Assembly: GCF_001758785.1 (NCBI RefSeq)
Contig: NZ_LROM01000152.1
Coordinates: forward strand, 145,181 to 209,180
Direction of reading: 5' to 3'
Length of the DNA stretch: 64,000 bases
DNA from: Duganella phyllosphaerae
GTDB lineage: Bacteria; Pseudomonadota; Gammaproteobacteria; Burkholderiales; Burkholderiaceae_D
Shown here: positions 7,469 to 17,329 of the stretch, piece after piece
Layout of the letters: each line of letters opens with the position of its first letter
Position numbering within the stretch: position 1 is the stretch's first letter
Translations under genes and position numbers: made by a program
The notes under the pieces: model-generated
What the model saw: the letters and a program-made list of their open reading frames with translations, nothing else
Databases searched by the model: none
What the model was told of the DNA's origin: nothing

Positions 7469-9183
7469 GATGCGGTTTCCTCGGTGGGTGTGTGCGGGCT
7501 GCCATGAACGGCGGCAAAGGCCAGCGCTTCGTCGAGTGCGCGCATGAACTGCGTGACATTGATCGGTTTGGTCAGGTACTGGAAGAAGCCCGCTTCCACA
7601 CCTTTTTCGACGTCGCGCGCCATGGCGTTGGCCGACAGCGCCAGCACCGGGATATGCGCGGTCGCGGCATCTTCCTGCAAGATCTTCAGGCACCCGAAGC
7701 CGCTGATGCCGGGCAGGTTGATGTCCATCAGGATCACGTCGGGCTGGTAGGTGCGCGCCAGTTCGATGCCGGCATAGCCGTCGATGGCCGTCAGCAGTTT
7801 CAGGTCGCTGCGGCGCAGCACCAGCTGCTCCACCAGGTTCAGGTTGGCCGGATTGTCTTCGATGTACAGCAGGGTTTTGAGCGGCGCATCGGCGCCTTCG
7901 GCCACTGCAGGCGGCAGGTCGGTGGCTGCGATTTCCAGCACCGGCTCGACGCTGGCTGCGAGCTCGATCCAGAACGTGGTGCCCACGCCCACTTCGCTGA
8001 AGACGCCGATCACGCCGCCCATCAATTCGGTCAGCTGCTTGGTCACCACCAGGCCGATGCCGGTACCCTCTTCCGCGCCCTCTTCCTGGCCCAGCCGGTT
8101 GAACGGCTGGAACAGCTGCTCGACCTGCTCGGCGTTCAGGCCGGCCCCGGTGTCGGTCACGCTCACGCGCACCCGGTCGCCTTCGGCATGGGTGCATTCG
8201 ACGATCACCATGCCGCCACGGCGGTTGTACTTGATGGCGTTCGACAGCAAATTGATCATCACCTGTTTTACGCGGGTGCGGTCGGCATGCACGAAGAACG
8301 GCTCGCTCATGGCGGCAAAGAACAGCCGGATGCCGCGCTTTTCCGCTTGCGGCGCAATCAGCGACTGGCAATCCTTGAGTACTTCCGCCAGCCCCATCGA
8401 CTCCTGCGACATGGTCACCTTGCCCGATTCGATCATGGCCAGGTCGAGAATCTCGTTGATCAGCTGGAGCAAATACCAGCCGCCCTTGAGGATCTGGTCG
8501 AGCGAGCGCTGTTGCGCGACGGTCGGCGGCGGCTTGTCCGACGCCAGCAATTGGGCAAAGCCCAACACCGCGTTCAGCGGCGTGCGCAGCTCGTGGCTCA
8601 TGGCCGACAAAAACTCGGACTTGGCCAGGTTGGCCTTTTCGGCCAGCGCGCGCGCAGCTTCCAGCTCGACGTTGGTGTCCTGCAGCGCCAACTGCTGTTC
8701 GCGCAGGCGCTGGTCGAGCAACGCCTGCTCGCGCTCGGCCTGTTTGCGGGCCGTATTGTCGGTACCCATCAGCAGGTAACCGATGACATTCTGGCCGGCG
8801 TCGCGCAGCGCGCTGACCGACATGCTGGCCGGCAGCCGGCTGCCATCCTTGCGGATGAAGGTCATGTCATAGGTATCCTCGATCCCGCGCGAGGCCCGGA
8901 AAGTGAGCGCCTCGAAGCCTGGCTGGATCGTCACACCGGCCTCCAGGCTCAGGGCGGCAGCGCGTTCGACGTCTTCCAGCGGGTCGGCCAGTCCGGCCGG
9001 CGTGACGTGGTTGAGTACCTCGGCCGCGCTGTAGCCCAGCATGCGCTCGGCGCCGACGTTGAAGATCTGGATCACGCCATTGACGTCGGTGGCGATGCTG
9101 CAAAAATTGGCGCTGTTGTGGATCGCCGTTTGCAGCGCATCGGCCTCGAGCAACAGCTTCGCGACGGGCAGGCCGGCGTTCAT
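7465..9183 (-). CDS. Hybrid sensor histidine kinase (PAS-HisKA-HATPase-REC)
   Basis: This is a 572-residue cytosolic kinase with no membrane segment. Its order is PAS (about 20-145), coiled linker (150-185), HisKA with phospho-His197 in SAMSHELRTP, HATPase (N box NLLSNAIKYN at 311-320, G1 DTGAG, G2 GTGIGL), then a receiver domain (about 436-555) with Asp487 and Lys539. The start is ATG 9183, which overlaps the Crp/Fnr stop as ATGA; the stop overlaps the next ATG in the same way. All three genes are therefore likely translated as a coupled set. The signal is probably intracellular, since the PAS domain is cytosolic. Confidence 0.93.
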   Translation of the reverse strand: MNAGLPVAKLLLEADALQTAIHNSANFCSIATDVNGVIQIFNVGAERMLGYSAAEVLNHVTPAGLADPLEDVERAAALSLEAGVTIQPGFEALTFRASRGIEDTYDMTFIRKDGSRLPASMSVSALRDAGQNVIGYLLMGTDNTARKQAEREQALLDQRLREQQLALQDTNVELEAARALAEKANLAKSEFLSAMSHELRTPLNAVLGFAQLLASDKPPPTVAQQRSLDQILKGGWYLLQLINEILDLAMIESGKVTMSQESMGLAEVLKDCQSLIAPQAEKRGIRLFFAAMSEPFFVHADRTRVKQVMINLLSNAIKYNRRGGMVIVECTHAEGDRVRVSVTDTGAGLNAEQVEQLFQPFNRLGQEEGAEEGTGIGLVVTKQLTELMGGVIGVFSEVGVGTTFWIELAASVEPVLEIAATDLPPAVAEGADAPLKTLLYIEDNPANLNLVEQLVLRRSDLKLLTAIDGYAGIELARTYQPDVILMDINLPGISGFGCLKILQEDAATAHIPVLALSANAMARDVEKGVEAGFFQYLTKPINVTQFMRALDEALAFAAVHGSPHTPTEETAS

Positions 9184-9908
9184 TTGACCTCCTGGCGCTG
9201 GCGCACGTCCGACATCAGGCGGGCAAATTCTTTTTTGACCACTTCGTAGCACTCGCACACATCGCCCTCCAGGCCATGGCGGTCCAGCACCGAAATATGG
9301 CCGCGGCGGTTGCTGATATAACCCTTGGCCTGCAGGCGGCCGGCCGCCACGGTCACGCCTTCGCGGCGCACACCCAGCATGTTGGCGATCAGTTCCTGGG
9401 TCATGGTGAGCTCACTGGTGGGTAATCGGTCGAGGGTCAGCAGCAGCCAGCGGCACAATTGCTGGTCCACCGTGTGGTGGCGGTTGCAGATCGCGGTTTG
9501 CGACATTTGCGTGAGCAGCGCCTGGGTGTAGCGCAGCAGCAGGCGCATCACCGGGCCGGCGCGGTTGAATTCTTCGAGCAGCAGGTGCGACTTGAGGCGA
9601 TAGCCATGGCCGGCGGTCTGCACCACGGCGCGGCTGGGCGTGGTGTTGCCGCCCATGAACAGGGAAATGCCCAACATGCCCTCGTTACCCACGCCGGCGA
9701 TTTCCGACGAGCTGCCGTTTTCCAGCACGTAATGCAGCGAGACGATCGACGACGTTGGAAAATAGACGTGGTTGATGGCGGCGCCGGACTCGTAGAGCAC
9801 ATCGCCCAGGCGCATCATGATCGGATCCAGGTGCGGCGACAGCCGGTCGAACTCGGCGTCGAGCAGCGCCGCCAACAGGTGATTTTGATTGGGATTATTG
9901 AGACGCAT
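9180..9908 (-). CDS. Crp/Fnr family transcription regulator
   Basis: The 242-residue protein has an N-terminal cyclic-nucleotide-binding-type beta barrel (about 20-125) and a C-terminal winged helix-turn-helix (about 150-225; TQELIANMLGVRREGVTVAAGRL). The N-terminal Cys cluster of true FNR is absent, and the Cys residues seen are scattered. The barrel lacks an obvious cAMP phosphate-binding cassette, so the ligand is unclear. It is first in a tightly overlapping operon with a hybrid kinase and a response regulator, which suggests a joint signalling role. Confidence 0.88.
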   Translation of the reverse strand: MRLNNPNQNHLLAALLDAEFDRLSPHLDPIMMRLGDVLYESGAAINHVYFPTSSIVSLHYVLENGSSSEIAGVGNEGMLGISLFMGGNTTPSRAVVQTAGHGYRLKSHLLLEEFNRAGPVMRLLLRYTQALLTQMSQTAICNRHHTVDQQLCRWLLLTLDRLPTSELTMTQELIANMLGVRREGVTVAAGRLQAKGYISNRRGHISVLDRHGLEGDVCECYEVVKKEFARLMSDVRQRQEVK

Positions 9909-10039
9909 GTGACGGTCCTGGGTTCCAGTCGTTAACTAGATGGCTACTTGGACGGCTAACGATGACCGTCGCGCACAGTAACACACAATGCCTCACATCA
10001 TGCGTGCCCCAAGGATTATCGACCTGTCAATGCGAGCTG

Positions 10040-12112
10040 TCACTGCGCCAGGTCGACCGCGTACAGCGCAAAGCCCTTGCCGCCGCCGTCATCCGGCTGC
10101 AATTCGGTCACGCCGCTCAACCCCGCCTCCGCTGCCAGGGCTATCATGCCCGGCGCCGCGTGGAACACTACCGGCCCGGCCACCTGCACCGGCGCAAAGC
10201 GCCAACTGCGGGTGCTGCCGTTGGCCGCGCGCGTGAGGTTTTTGGTTTTCTGGATGTAGGCGATCAGCACATCGCGGCTGCTGTCGGGCGCGGCGATCAC
10301 GGTCTGGCTGCCGTTCAACCCCGGGAAATTGCCGCCCCCGCTGGCGCGGTAGTTATTGGTCGCGACCAGGAACTGCTGGCCCGGCGTGACCGGCGCGCCC
10401 TGCCAGTTCAGCGCCACGATGCGCTGGCCGACCGGCCGCGTGACGTCGATCTGGTAGCTGATGTCGGCGTTGGTAAGCATGTCGAAGTTATAGCCGGCCG
10501 CACCGGTGTTGATCAGCTCCTGCGGCGCGGTGGCGGCCGGATCGATGCGGTTGAAACGCTCGGCCGATTTTTCCAGCCAGGCCTTCAGGCCCGCGCCATC
10601 GACCTTGACCGCATGCAGCTCGTTCGGATACAGGTACAGGTCGGCGGCGTTGTTGAGCGCCAGCTCGCCCGGCTTGACATCGGTGTAGTCGCCCACGCCA
10701 GCAGCGCCGGTCTTGAACGGCGACGCCATCGACAGCACCGGCAGCGAGGCATACTGCGGCAAATTGGCCTGCACGTAATGGCGCACGTAGTCGGTCTGGG
10801 CCTGGTTCACCAGCTGTACCGCGCTCACATCGCCGACGTCGGCAAAATACGACGACATGCGGAAGTCGCTGCTGCCCACCGGCGTTTTCACGTAGCCGAT
10901 GGTGGCCTCGTGCTCGGCCGCCACCAGCCTGGCCACGGCCGGATCGGCCTCGACGTAGCTACCGTCGGCGTTGCGGATGCTGCGCGCTTCCACCGTGGTG
11001 CGGGTTTTGTCGATGTTCCAGCGCTGGCCGTCGTAGGTCATATGCAGCGCGATCACGCCCAGGTGCTTGCCCCACAGGCTGGCCATCACGGTCGGCACGC
11101 CATGCACGGTGCCCTTCGCCTTGTCCACGCCGGGCAGATTGAATTGCGCGACCGTGCTGGTGGCGAGCGGGAACGGCAGGTGCGAGTGGCCGATCAGCAT
11201 GGCGTCCACGCCCGGCACTTGCGCCAGGTAGTAGTTGGCGTTTTCCATCGCCGGCGTGTACGGCGCGCCGTCGATGCCGCCGTGCGACAGCGCCACGATC
11301 AGGTCCGCACCCTGGGCGCGCATGAGCGGAATGAATTTTTGCGCGGTCTCGCGCACGCCTTCGGCATAGACCTTGCCATCGAGCCAGCGCTTGTCCCACG
11401 CCAGGATCTCGGGCGGGGCGAAGCCGATGATGCCCACCTTGATGGTGGCGGTAACCGATTTGCCATCGGGGCCGGTGGCGCCAATTTGCCGGGTGAGGAT
11501 GCTGTACGGCGCGAACAGCGGCTTGCCCGAGCGTTCGCTGACCACGTTGGCCAGCACGATCGGGAACTTCGGCCCGGCGCAGCGCGGTGCATCGGCCGGC
11601 ACGCCGGCGACGTCGAAAGCGCTGCCGGTGACCTGGTTCAGGTACGGCAGGCCGTAGTTGAATTCGTGGTTGCCGATGCCGGCGCCGTCAAAGCCCAGCA
11701 AATCCATCGCCTTGTAAATGGCCGGCAGCTGGCCGCACTGCACCGGCGCGACCTTGGCCTGGTAGTCCGACAAGGCCGTGCCTTGCAGGGCGTCGCCGTT
11801 GTCGAGCAGCAGATTGTTCGGGTACTGGGCGCGCGCCTGGCGGATCAGCGTGGCGGTGCGTTCCAGTCCGATCGACGGCTCGGCTTTGAGCTTGTAATAG
11901 TCGTAGCTCAGCACATTGGCGTGCAGGTCGGTCGTTTCCAGCAGGGCCACGGTGGCCTGGGCGCCGGCCGGGGTGGCGCCCGGATTGGCCGCTATGGCGG
12001 CAGTTGCAGCCAGGCTGCCAGCGCCGGCCAGCAGCACGGTGGATAACAGGCGAAAACGGGGGGAAGGCGGCAGCAGCGGCATAAGTCGTCGGATCAGGGA
12101 AGATCGCAGCAT
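10040..12112 (-). CDS. cpdB: 2',3'-cyclic-nucleotide 2'-phosphodiesterase/3'-nucleotidase (CpdB-like)
   Basis: This is a periplasmic enzyme releasing nucleosides from 2',3'-cyclic nucleotides and 3'-nucleotides. The N-terminal metallophosphatase domain has TTDLHANV, DNGDALQG, GNHEFNYG and GHSH metal-ligand motifs. The C-terminal 5'-nucleotidase domain carries the substrate-stacking region (NNYRASGGG, AAPDSSRDVL). A signal peptide ends near AAIAA. The length of about 690 residues is slightly above E. coli CpdB. The start is uncertain: ATG 12112 is chosen, with 12136 and 12082 as alternatives, and none has a strong ribosome binding site. Confidence 0.9.
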   Translation of the reverse strand: MLRSSLIRRLMPLLPPSPRFRLLSTVLLAGAGSLAATAAIAANPGATPAGAQATVALLETTDLHANVLSYDYYKLKAEPSIGLERTATLIRQARAQYPNNLLLDNGDALQGTALSDYQAKVAPVQCGQLPAIYKAMDLLGFDGAGIGNHEFNYGLPYLNQVTGSAFDVAGVPADAPRCAGPKFPIVLANVVSERSGKPLFAPYSILTRQIGATGPDGKSVTATIKVGIIGFAPPEILAWDKRWLDGKVYAEGVRETAQKFIPLMRAQGADLIVALSHGGIDGAPYTPAMENANYYLAQVPGVDAMLIGHSHLPFPLATSTVAQFNLPGVDKAKGTVHGVPTVMASLWGKHLGVIALHMTYDGQRWNIDKTRTTVEARSIRNADGSYVEADPAVARLVAAEHEATIGYVKTPVGSSDFRMSSYFADVGDVSAVQLVNQAQTDYVRHYVQANLPQYASLPVLSMASPFKTGAAGVGDYTDVKPGELALNNAADLYLYPNELHAVKVDGAGLKAWLEKSAERFNRIDPAATAPQELINTGAAGYNFDMLTNADISYQIDVTRPVGQRIVALNWQGAPVTPGQQFLVATNNYRASGGGNFPGLNGSQTVIAAPDSSRDVLIAYIQKTKNLTRAANGSTRSWRFAPVQVAGPVVFHAAPGMIALAAEAGLSGVTELQPDDGGGKGFALYAVDLAQ

Positions 12113-12275
12113 AGGATCGGGAACAGGATCGAGCATGATACGCAGCGATCCGGCGTGAATCAAGGCATTACAACGGGACGCAACGTTAATTCTTGTGCCA
12201 TCCCGCGAATAATTGGCGCAATCCGGCCCCATTGGTCCCTGTCGGTGAAGGCGCGGTTCCGGTATCATGCGGGGT

Positions 12276-12917
12276 ATGAACAATATCCCATTCCAACCGT
12301 TTATTATTGGTGTCGCAGGCGGTAGCGGCAGTGGCAAGTCCACCGTGTCCCAGCAAGTGCTGGCAGCCTTCGGCGCCGACATGGTCTCGGTGGTGATGCA
12401 GGACGATTACTACTGCGACCAGTCGCACCTGGCGCCCGAAGTGCGCCCCGAGCAAAATTACGACCATCCCAACGCGTTCGAGTGGCCGCTGCTGGTGCAG
12501 CACGTGCAGGCGCTGCGCCGCGGTGAATCGATCGAGATGCCAGAATACGACTTCACCCTGCACAACCGCTCGCAGCGCACGATTGCCGTCAAACCGGCGC
12601 CGGTGATCGTGATCGAAGGCCTGTTCGCCCTGTACGACGCCGACCTGCGCGACATGATGTCGCTGAAAATCTACGTCGATACCGCCTCCGACGTGCGCTT
12701 CATCCGCCGCATGCAGCGCGATATCACCGAGCGTGGCCGCTCGGTCGAAAGCGTGGTCGTCCAGTACATGGACACGGTGCGCCCGATGCACAAGCAGTTC
12801 ATCGAACCGACCAAGCGCAACGCCGACGTGATTTTCCCGCACGGCGCCAACGGCCCGGCGATCGATGTCATCACGGCCAAGGTGGCCAGCGTGATCAAAC
12901 AGCTCAAGATGTCCTGA
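12276..12917 (+). CDS. udk: Uridine kinase
   Basis: The enzyme phosphorylates uridine and cytidine in pyrimidine salvage. The 213-residue length equals the E. coli enzyme. A Walker A motif GGSGSGKS is at residues 15-22. QDDYY, NYDHPNAF and the Arg-rich lid (FIRRMQRDITERGRS) are typical of the family. ATG 12276 gives the usual N-terminus; an in-frame ATG at 12267 would add three residues. It is divergent from cpdB, which also feeds nucleoside salvage. Confidence 0.95.
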   Translation: MNNIPFQPFIIGVAGGSGSGKSTVSQQVLAAFGADMVSVVMQDDYYCDQSHLAPEVRPEQNYDHPNAFEWPLLVQHVQALRRGESIEMPEYDFTLHNRSQRTIAVKPAPVIVIEGLFALYDADLRDMMSLKIYVDTASDVRFIRRMQRDITERGRSVESVVVQYMDTVRPMHKQFIEPTKRNADVIFPHGANGPAIDVITAKVASVIKQLKMS

Positions 12918-12949
12918 TCAGCAAGAACGAAGTTCGGACTTCCATAGCG

Positions 12950-12955
12950 TATAAT
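12950..12955 (+). promoter_or_regulatory. Probable prfB promoter -10 box
   Basis: A perfect TATAAT lies 37 bases before the prfB start. No strong -35 hexamer is seen at 17 bases, so only the -10 is marked. Confidence 0.4.
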
Positions 12956-12991
12956 CTGGGGTTTGATTTCGCCCTTAGAGAAGAAGAAAAC

Positions 12992-14096
12992 ATGGAAGCC
13001 GAACGCATCAACTCCCTCTCCGCCCTGCTCGCCGATCTGACTTCGCGCGAAGCCGAACTTCGGAGGTATCTTTGACTTCGATAAAAAGTCAGAGAAGCTC
13101 GAACAAGTAAACGAAGAAATGGAAGACCCGACGATCTGGAACGACCCTAAAAAGGCGCAGGATCTCGGCAAGGAAAAAAAATCGCTGGAAGCCATCGTCT
13201 CGGCGCTGACCAAGGCCGACACCGACCTCAAGGACATGGCCGACCTGTTCGCCATGGCCAAGGAAGAAGGCGACGACGACACGCTCGAAGCGCTGATCGT
13301 CGACGCCGAAGCCGTGCGCGTGGTCATCGAGAGCATGGAATTCCGCCGGATGTTCAACAATCCGATGGACCCGAACAACTGCTTCATCGACATCCAGGCC
13401 GGCGCCGGCGGTACCGAAGCGCAGGACTGGGCCTCGATGCTGCTGCGCCAGTACGTGCGCTATTGCGACCGCAAAGGCTTCAAGGTCGAGGTGATGGAAC
13501 AGTCCGACGGCGAGGTAGCCGGCATCAAGACCGCCACCATCAAGGTTGAAGGCGAATACGCCTACGGCTTCCTGCGCACCGAAACCGGCGTGCACCGCCT
13601 GGTGCGCAAGTCGCCGTTCGACTCGGCCAACGGCCGCCACACGTCGTTTACGTCGCTGTTCGTATACCCGGAAGTCGATGACTCGATCGATATCGAGATC
13701 AACCCGGCCGACCTGCGCATTGATACCTATCGTGCGTCCGGCGCCGGTGGTCAGCACATCAACAAGACCGATTCCGCCGTGCGTCTTACCCACGCACCAT
13801 CGGGCATCGTGGTGCAGTGCCAGAACGACCGTTCGCAGCACCGCAACAAGGCCGAAGCGATGGAAATGCTGAAGGCCAAGCTGTACGAAATGGAACTGCG
13901 CAAGCGCATGAGCGAGCAGCAGAAACTGGAAGACTCCAAGACCGACGTCGGCTGGGGCCACCAGATCCGTTCGTACGTGCTGGACCAGTCGCGCATCAAG
14001 GACTTGCGCACCAACTTCGAGACCGGCAACACCAAGGCGGTGCTCGACGGTGAACTGGACGACTTCATCTCGGCTTCGCTCAAACAAGGCGTATAA
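12992..14096 (+). CDS. prfB: Peptide chain release factor 2, with programmed +1 frameshift
   Basis: RF2 ends translation at UGA and UAA. Translation starts at ATG 12992 and meets an in-frame TGA at 13073-13075 (codon 28). The classic recoding site is intact: an internal Shine-Dalgarno GGAGG, then TAT, CTT, TGA, C. Slippage by +1 at CTT continues in the frame beginning GAC at 13074, giving 367 residues (E. coli has 365). Domain motifs include SPF (tripeptide anticodon, RKSPFD) and GGQ (SGAGGQHIN). The recoding site gives autoregulation: low RF2 promotes frameshifting. This is not a broken gene. A HAD gene and lysS follow in the same direction. Confidence 0.96.
13061..13076 (+). promoter_or_regulatory. 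prfB +1 frameshift recoding site
   Basis: The sequence CGGAGGTATCTTTGAC contains an SD-like GGAGG three bases upstream of the CTT slip codon and the TGA stop followed by C, a weak termination context. It matches the E. coli prfB signal except for CGGAGG in place of AGGGGG. Confidence 0.95.
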
Positions 14097-14099
14097 CTC

Positions 14100-14789
14100 A
14101 TGACTTCCACCTCATCACCGCGCGCGTTCATCTTCGACATGGACGGCACCATCGTCGACAACATGGCCTACCACACCCAGTCGTGGCTGGCCTTCTTCGA
14201 CAAGCGTGGCCACAAGCTCGATCCGGACGCGTTTTTCCGCGACACGGCCGGCCGCCAGGGCCATGAAATCATGCGCACCTACCTGGGCAGCCAGCTGACC
14301 AACGAAGAAACCGCTGCGCTCGATGTGGAAAAAGAGTCGCTGTACCGCGAATTGTATGCGCCGCACCTGGCCGTCACCAAGGGCTTCGAACAGTTCATCG
14401 CCCGCGCCAAGGCGGCCGGCGTCAAGCTGGCCGTGGCCACCGCCGCGCCGCCGGCCAATATCGACTTCACGCTCGATGGCCTCGACTTGCGCAGCCAGTT
14501 CGATGCCATCGCCGGCGCCGCCGATGTGGCGCGCGGCAAGCCGAACCCGGACGTGTTCCTGCTGGCCGCCGAACGCGCCGGCAGCGTGCCAGCCAACAGC
14601 ATCGTGTTCGAAGATGCGCCGCTGGGCGTGGAAGCGGCCCGCCGCGCCGGCATGCGCGCGGTGGTGCTCACCACCACCCTGCCCGCTGAGGCGTTTGCCG
14701 AATTCGACAACGTGATTGCGATTGCCAGCGACTTCAGCGAGCTCGATGTCGCGGCGCTGTTCGCGTCCGAGCCTTACATTGCCGCCTAA
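14100..14789 (+). CDS. HAD family phosphatase (beta-phosphoglucomutase-like)
   Basis: This 229-residue HAD hydrolase has the DxD nucleophile pair Asp13/Asp15 (FDMDGT) and a helical cap (about 25-90). A small conserved Thr region (AVATAA), Lys in GKPNPDVF and the metal-binding EDAPLGVEAA follow. Such enzymes dephosphorylate or isomerise phosphosugars; the substrate cannot be told. It sits three bases after prfB and 31 bases before lysS, forming a probable operon in which it interrupts the widely seen prfB-lysS pair. Confidence 0.88.
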   Translation: MTSTSSPRAFIFDMDGTIVDNMAYHTQSWLAFFDKRGHKLDPDAFFRDTAGRQGHEIMRTYLGSQLTNEETAALDVEKESLYRELYAPHLAVTKGFEQFIARAKAAGVKLAVATAAPPANIDFTLDGLDLRSQFDAIAGAADVARGKPNPDVFLLAAERAGSVPANSIVFEDAPLGVEAARRAGMRAVVLTTTLPAEAFAEFDNVIAIASDFSELDVAALFASEPYIAA

Positions 14790-14820
14790 TTAAATATTTA
14801 CCCCACCAAAGAAACAGACC

Positions 14821-16362
14821 ATGACTACGGATCTCCAAGACCAAGCAAGCGCTTCTGCAAACCCGCCCGACGAAAACAAGATCATCGCCGAGCGCCGCGC
14901 CAAGCTGGCAGCCCTGCGCCAGCAAGGCGTGGCCTTCCCCAACGACTTCAAACCGCAACACAAGGCTGCCGACCTGCACGCCGCATTCGGCTTGAAGACG
15001 CGCGAGGAACTCGAAGAGCATCCAGTGACCGTGGTGCTGGCCGGCCGCATGATGCTCAAGCGCGAGGCCGGCAAGAAGGCCGCTTTCGCCACGCTGCAGG
15101 ATTCGTCCGGTAAAAACGCCGATGGCCGCATCCAGATCTACGCCACGCTCGACCTGACCGGCGAAGCCGCCATGGCCGCGCTGCACCATTACGACCTGGG
15201 CGACATCCTGGGCGTGACCGGCACCCTGTTCAAGACCAAGACCGACGAGCTGACCATCAAGGTCACCGAACTGCGCCTGATCACCAAGTCGCTGCGCCCG
15301 CTGCCTGACAAGTTCCACGGCCTGGCCGACCAGGAAACCAAGTACCGCCAGCGGTACGTGGACCTGATCATGAACGAAGAGACGCGCCGTACCTTCAAGG
15401 CCCGTACCGCCGCCATCTCGTCGATGCGCCGCTTCATGGAAAAGAACGAGTTCATGGAAGTGGAAACGCCGATGCTGCACACCATCCCGGGTGGCGCGTC
15501 CGCAAAACCGTTCACCACGCACCACAATGCGCTCGACATGCAGATGTTCCTGCGCATCGCGCCCGAGCTGTACCTGAAGCGCCTGGTGGTAGGCGGTTTC
15601 GACCGCGTGTTCGAGATCAACCGCAACTTCCGCAACGAAGGCGTGTCGATCCGTCACAATCCTGAATTCACCATGATGGAGTTCTACGCGGCCTACACCG
15701 ACTACCAGTGGCTGATGGACTTCACCGAAGCGATCATCCGCCAGGCCGCGATCGACGCCCACGGCACCGCCACCCTCACCTATGGCGGCCGCGAACTCGA
15801 TCTGGCCAAGCCGTTCCACCGCCTGACCATCGTCGAGGCGATCAACAAGTACGCGCCGGGCTACACGCCCGAGCAACTGGAAGACGCAGAATTCATCAAG
15901 AAGGAACTGCTCAAATTCGGCGTGAAACCCTTCGCTACCGCCGGCCTGGGGGCGCTGCAACTGGCGCTGTTCGAAGAGACTGCCGAAGCGCTGCTGTGGG
16001 AACCGACGTACATCATCGATTACCCGGTCGAGGTCTCGCCGCTGGCGCGCGCGTCGGACACCCGCGAAGGCATCACCGAGCGCTTCGAGCTGTTCATGGT
16101 CGGCCGTGAAATCGCCAACGGCTTCTCGGAGCTGAACGACGCCGAAGACCAGTCGGCTCGCTTCCTGGCGCAGGTCGCCGCCAAGGATGCCGGCGATGAA
16201 GAGGCGATGTACTACGACGCCGACTACATCCGCGCGCTGGAATACGGCATGCCGCCAGCCGGCGGTTGCGGCATCGGCATCGACCGCCTGATGATGATCA
16301 TCACCGACTCGCCGAACATCCGCGACGTGCTGCTGTTCCCGCACCTGCGCCGCGAAGAGTAA
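14821..16362 (+). CDS. lysS: Lysyl-tRNA synthetase, class II
   Basis: It charges tRNA-Lys with lysine. At 513 residues it is close to the E. coli enzyme (505). An N-terminal OB-fold anticodon-binding domain spans about 60-170. Class II motif 2 is seen in FEINRNFRNEG and RHNPEFTMMEFY, and motif 3 in GCGIGIDRLMMI. It is last in the prfB-HAD-lysS run and is followed by a strong terminator. Confidence 0.97.
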   Translation: MTTDLQDQASASANPPDENKIIAERRAKLAALRQQGVAFPNDFKPQHKAADLHAAFGLKTREELEEHPVTVVLAGRMMLKREAGKKAAFATLQDSSGKNADGRIQIYATLDLTGEAAMAALHHYDLGDILGVTGTLFKTKTDELTIKVTELRLITKSLRPLPDKFHGLADQETKYRQRYVDLIMNEETRRTFKARTAAISSMRRFMEKNEFMEVETPMLHTIPGGASAKPFTTHHNALDMQMFLRIAPELYLKRLVVGGFDRVFEINRNFRNEGVSIRHNPEFTMMEFYAAYTDYQWLMDFTEAIIRQAAIDAHGTATLTYGGRELDLAKPFHRLTIVEAINKYAPGYTPEQLEDAEFIKKELLKFGVKPFATAGLGALQLALFEETAEALLWEPTYIIDYPVEVSPLARASDTREGITERFELFMVGREIANGFSELNDAEDQSARFLAQVAAKDAGDEEAMYYDADYIRALEYGMPPAGGCGIGIDRLMMIITDSPNIRDVLLFPHLRREE

Positions 16363-16381
16363 TCTTCAGTAGCCAGGTCAG

Positions 16382-16411
16382 AAAAACCGCTCGTCATGGG
16401 CGGTTTTTTTT
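16382..16411 (+). terminator. Rho-independent terminator after lysS
   Basis: The stem AAAAACCGC / GCGGTTTTT (loop of nine bases) is followed by a T run reaching 16411. It lies 20 bases past the lysS stop. Confidence 0.88.
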
Positions 16412-16531
16412 CGCCCGCATTTTTGCGGCATTGCGTGCGGTGGGGCCGCTTCGCCCTTGCAAGCACCCTTCCCTTGCGCGGCATGCTGCCTAGAATGAGA
16501 CGATTACCGTTCATGAAATGGGAGCACGCAC

Positions 16532-17329
16532 ATGCACATCACGCTTGAAGATCAAACCGCCATCGTCACCGGCGCCAACTCCGGCCTCGGGCGCGGCATC
16601 GCGCTGGCCTTTGCCAGGGCCGGCGCCAATGTCGTGGTCAACTACCACTCGCACCAGGACCAGGCCGACGAAGTCGTCGCTGCGATTACAGCCGCCGGCG
16701 GCAAGGCCATCGCCTTCCAGGCCGACGTCGGTGAGGAAGCCGATGTGCAGGCGCTGTTTGCCGCCGCCATCGAACGCTTCGGCGCGATCGACATCGTGGT
16801 GGCCAATTCCGGTCGCCAGGACGATGCGCCCAGCGCCGACATGACGCTGGCGCAGTGGGAAGGCGTATTGAAAACCAACCTGACCGGCCAGTTCCTGTGC
16901 ATGCGCGAGGCGGTGCGCACTTTCCGCAAGCAGGGCCAGCGCCAGGCGTCGCGCGCGCTGGGCAAGATCATCTGCATGAGCTCCGTCCACCAGCGCATCC
17001 CGTGGGCCGGCCACGTCAACTATGCAGCCTCCAAGGGCGGCGTGCACCTGCTGATGGAAACCATGGCGCAGGAAATGGCGCCCGAGCGCATCCGCATCAA
17101 CGCGATTGCGCCGGGCGCCATCAAGACGCCGATCAACGCCGAAGTGACCGCCGACGGCGGCACCGACGATTTGCTCAAGCTGATTCCATATGGCCGCGTG
17201 GGCCAGCCGGACGATGTGGCCAACGCCGCGCTGTTCCTGGCCTCCGACCTGGCCGACTACGTGGTGGGCAGCACGCTGTTCGTCGATGGCGGCATGGCGC
17301 TGTACCCGGGCTTCGAGGACAACGGCTGA
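16532..17329 (+). CDS. SDR family oxidoreductase (glucose 1-dehydrogenase-like)
   Basis: This 265-residue classical short-chain dehydrogenase has the NAD(P)-binding TGANSGLG (13-20) and the ANSG motif (91-94). The catalytic Ser151, Tyr164 and Lys168 (YAASK) and a PG motif after the active site are present. The sequence resembles enzymes annotated as glucose 1-dehydrogenase, but that specificity is often not tested. The stop overlaps the start of the GH15 gene by one base (TGATG), so a joint role in sugar metabolism is plausible. Confidence 0.88.
   Translation: MHITLEDQTAIVTGANSGLGRGIALAFARAGANVVVNYHSHQDQADEVVAAITAAGGKAIAFQADVGEEADVQALFAAAIERFGAIDIVVANSGRQDDAPSADMTLAQWEGVLKTNLTGQFLCMREAVRTFRKQGQRQASRALGKIICMSSVHQRIPWAGHVNYAASKGGVHLLMETMAQEMAPERIRINAIAPGAIKTPINAEVTADGGTDDLLKLIPYGRVGQPDDVANAALFLASDLADYVVGSTLFVDGGMALYPGFEDNG

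Noticed and set aside
12992..13076. prfB looked like a frameshifted pseudogene, because a TGA interrupts it at codon 28
   Set aside because: The stop sits in a complete programmed frameshift signal (internal SD, CTT, TGA C) and the joined protein has the normal length and motifs.
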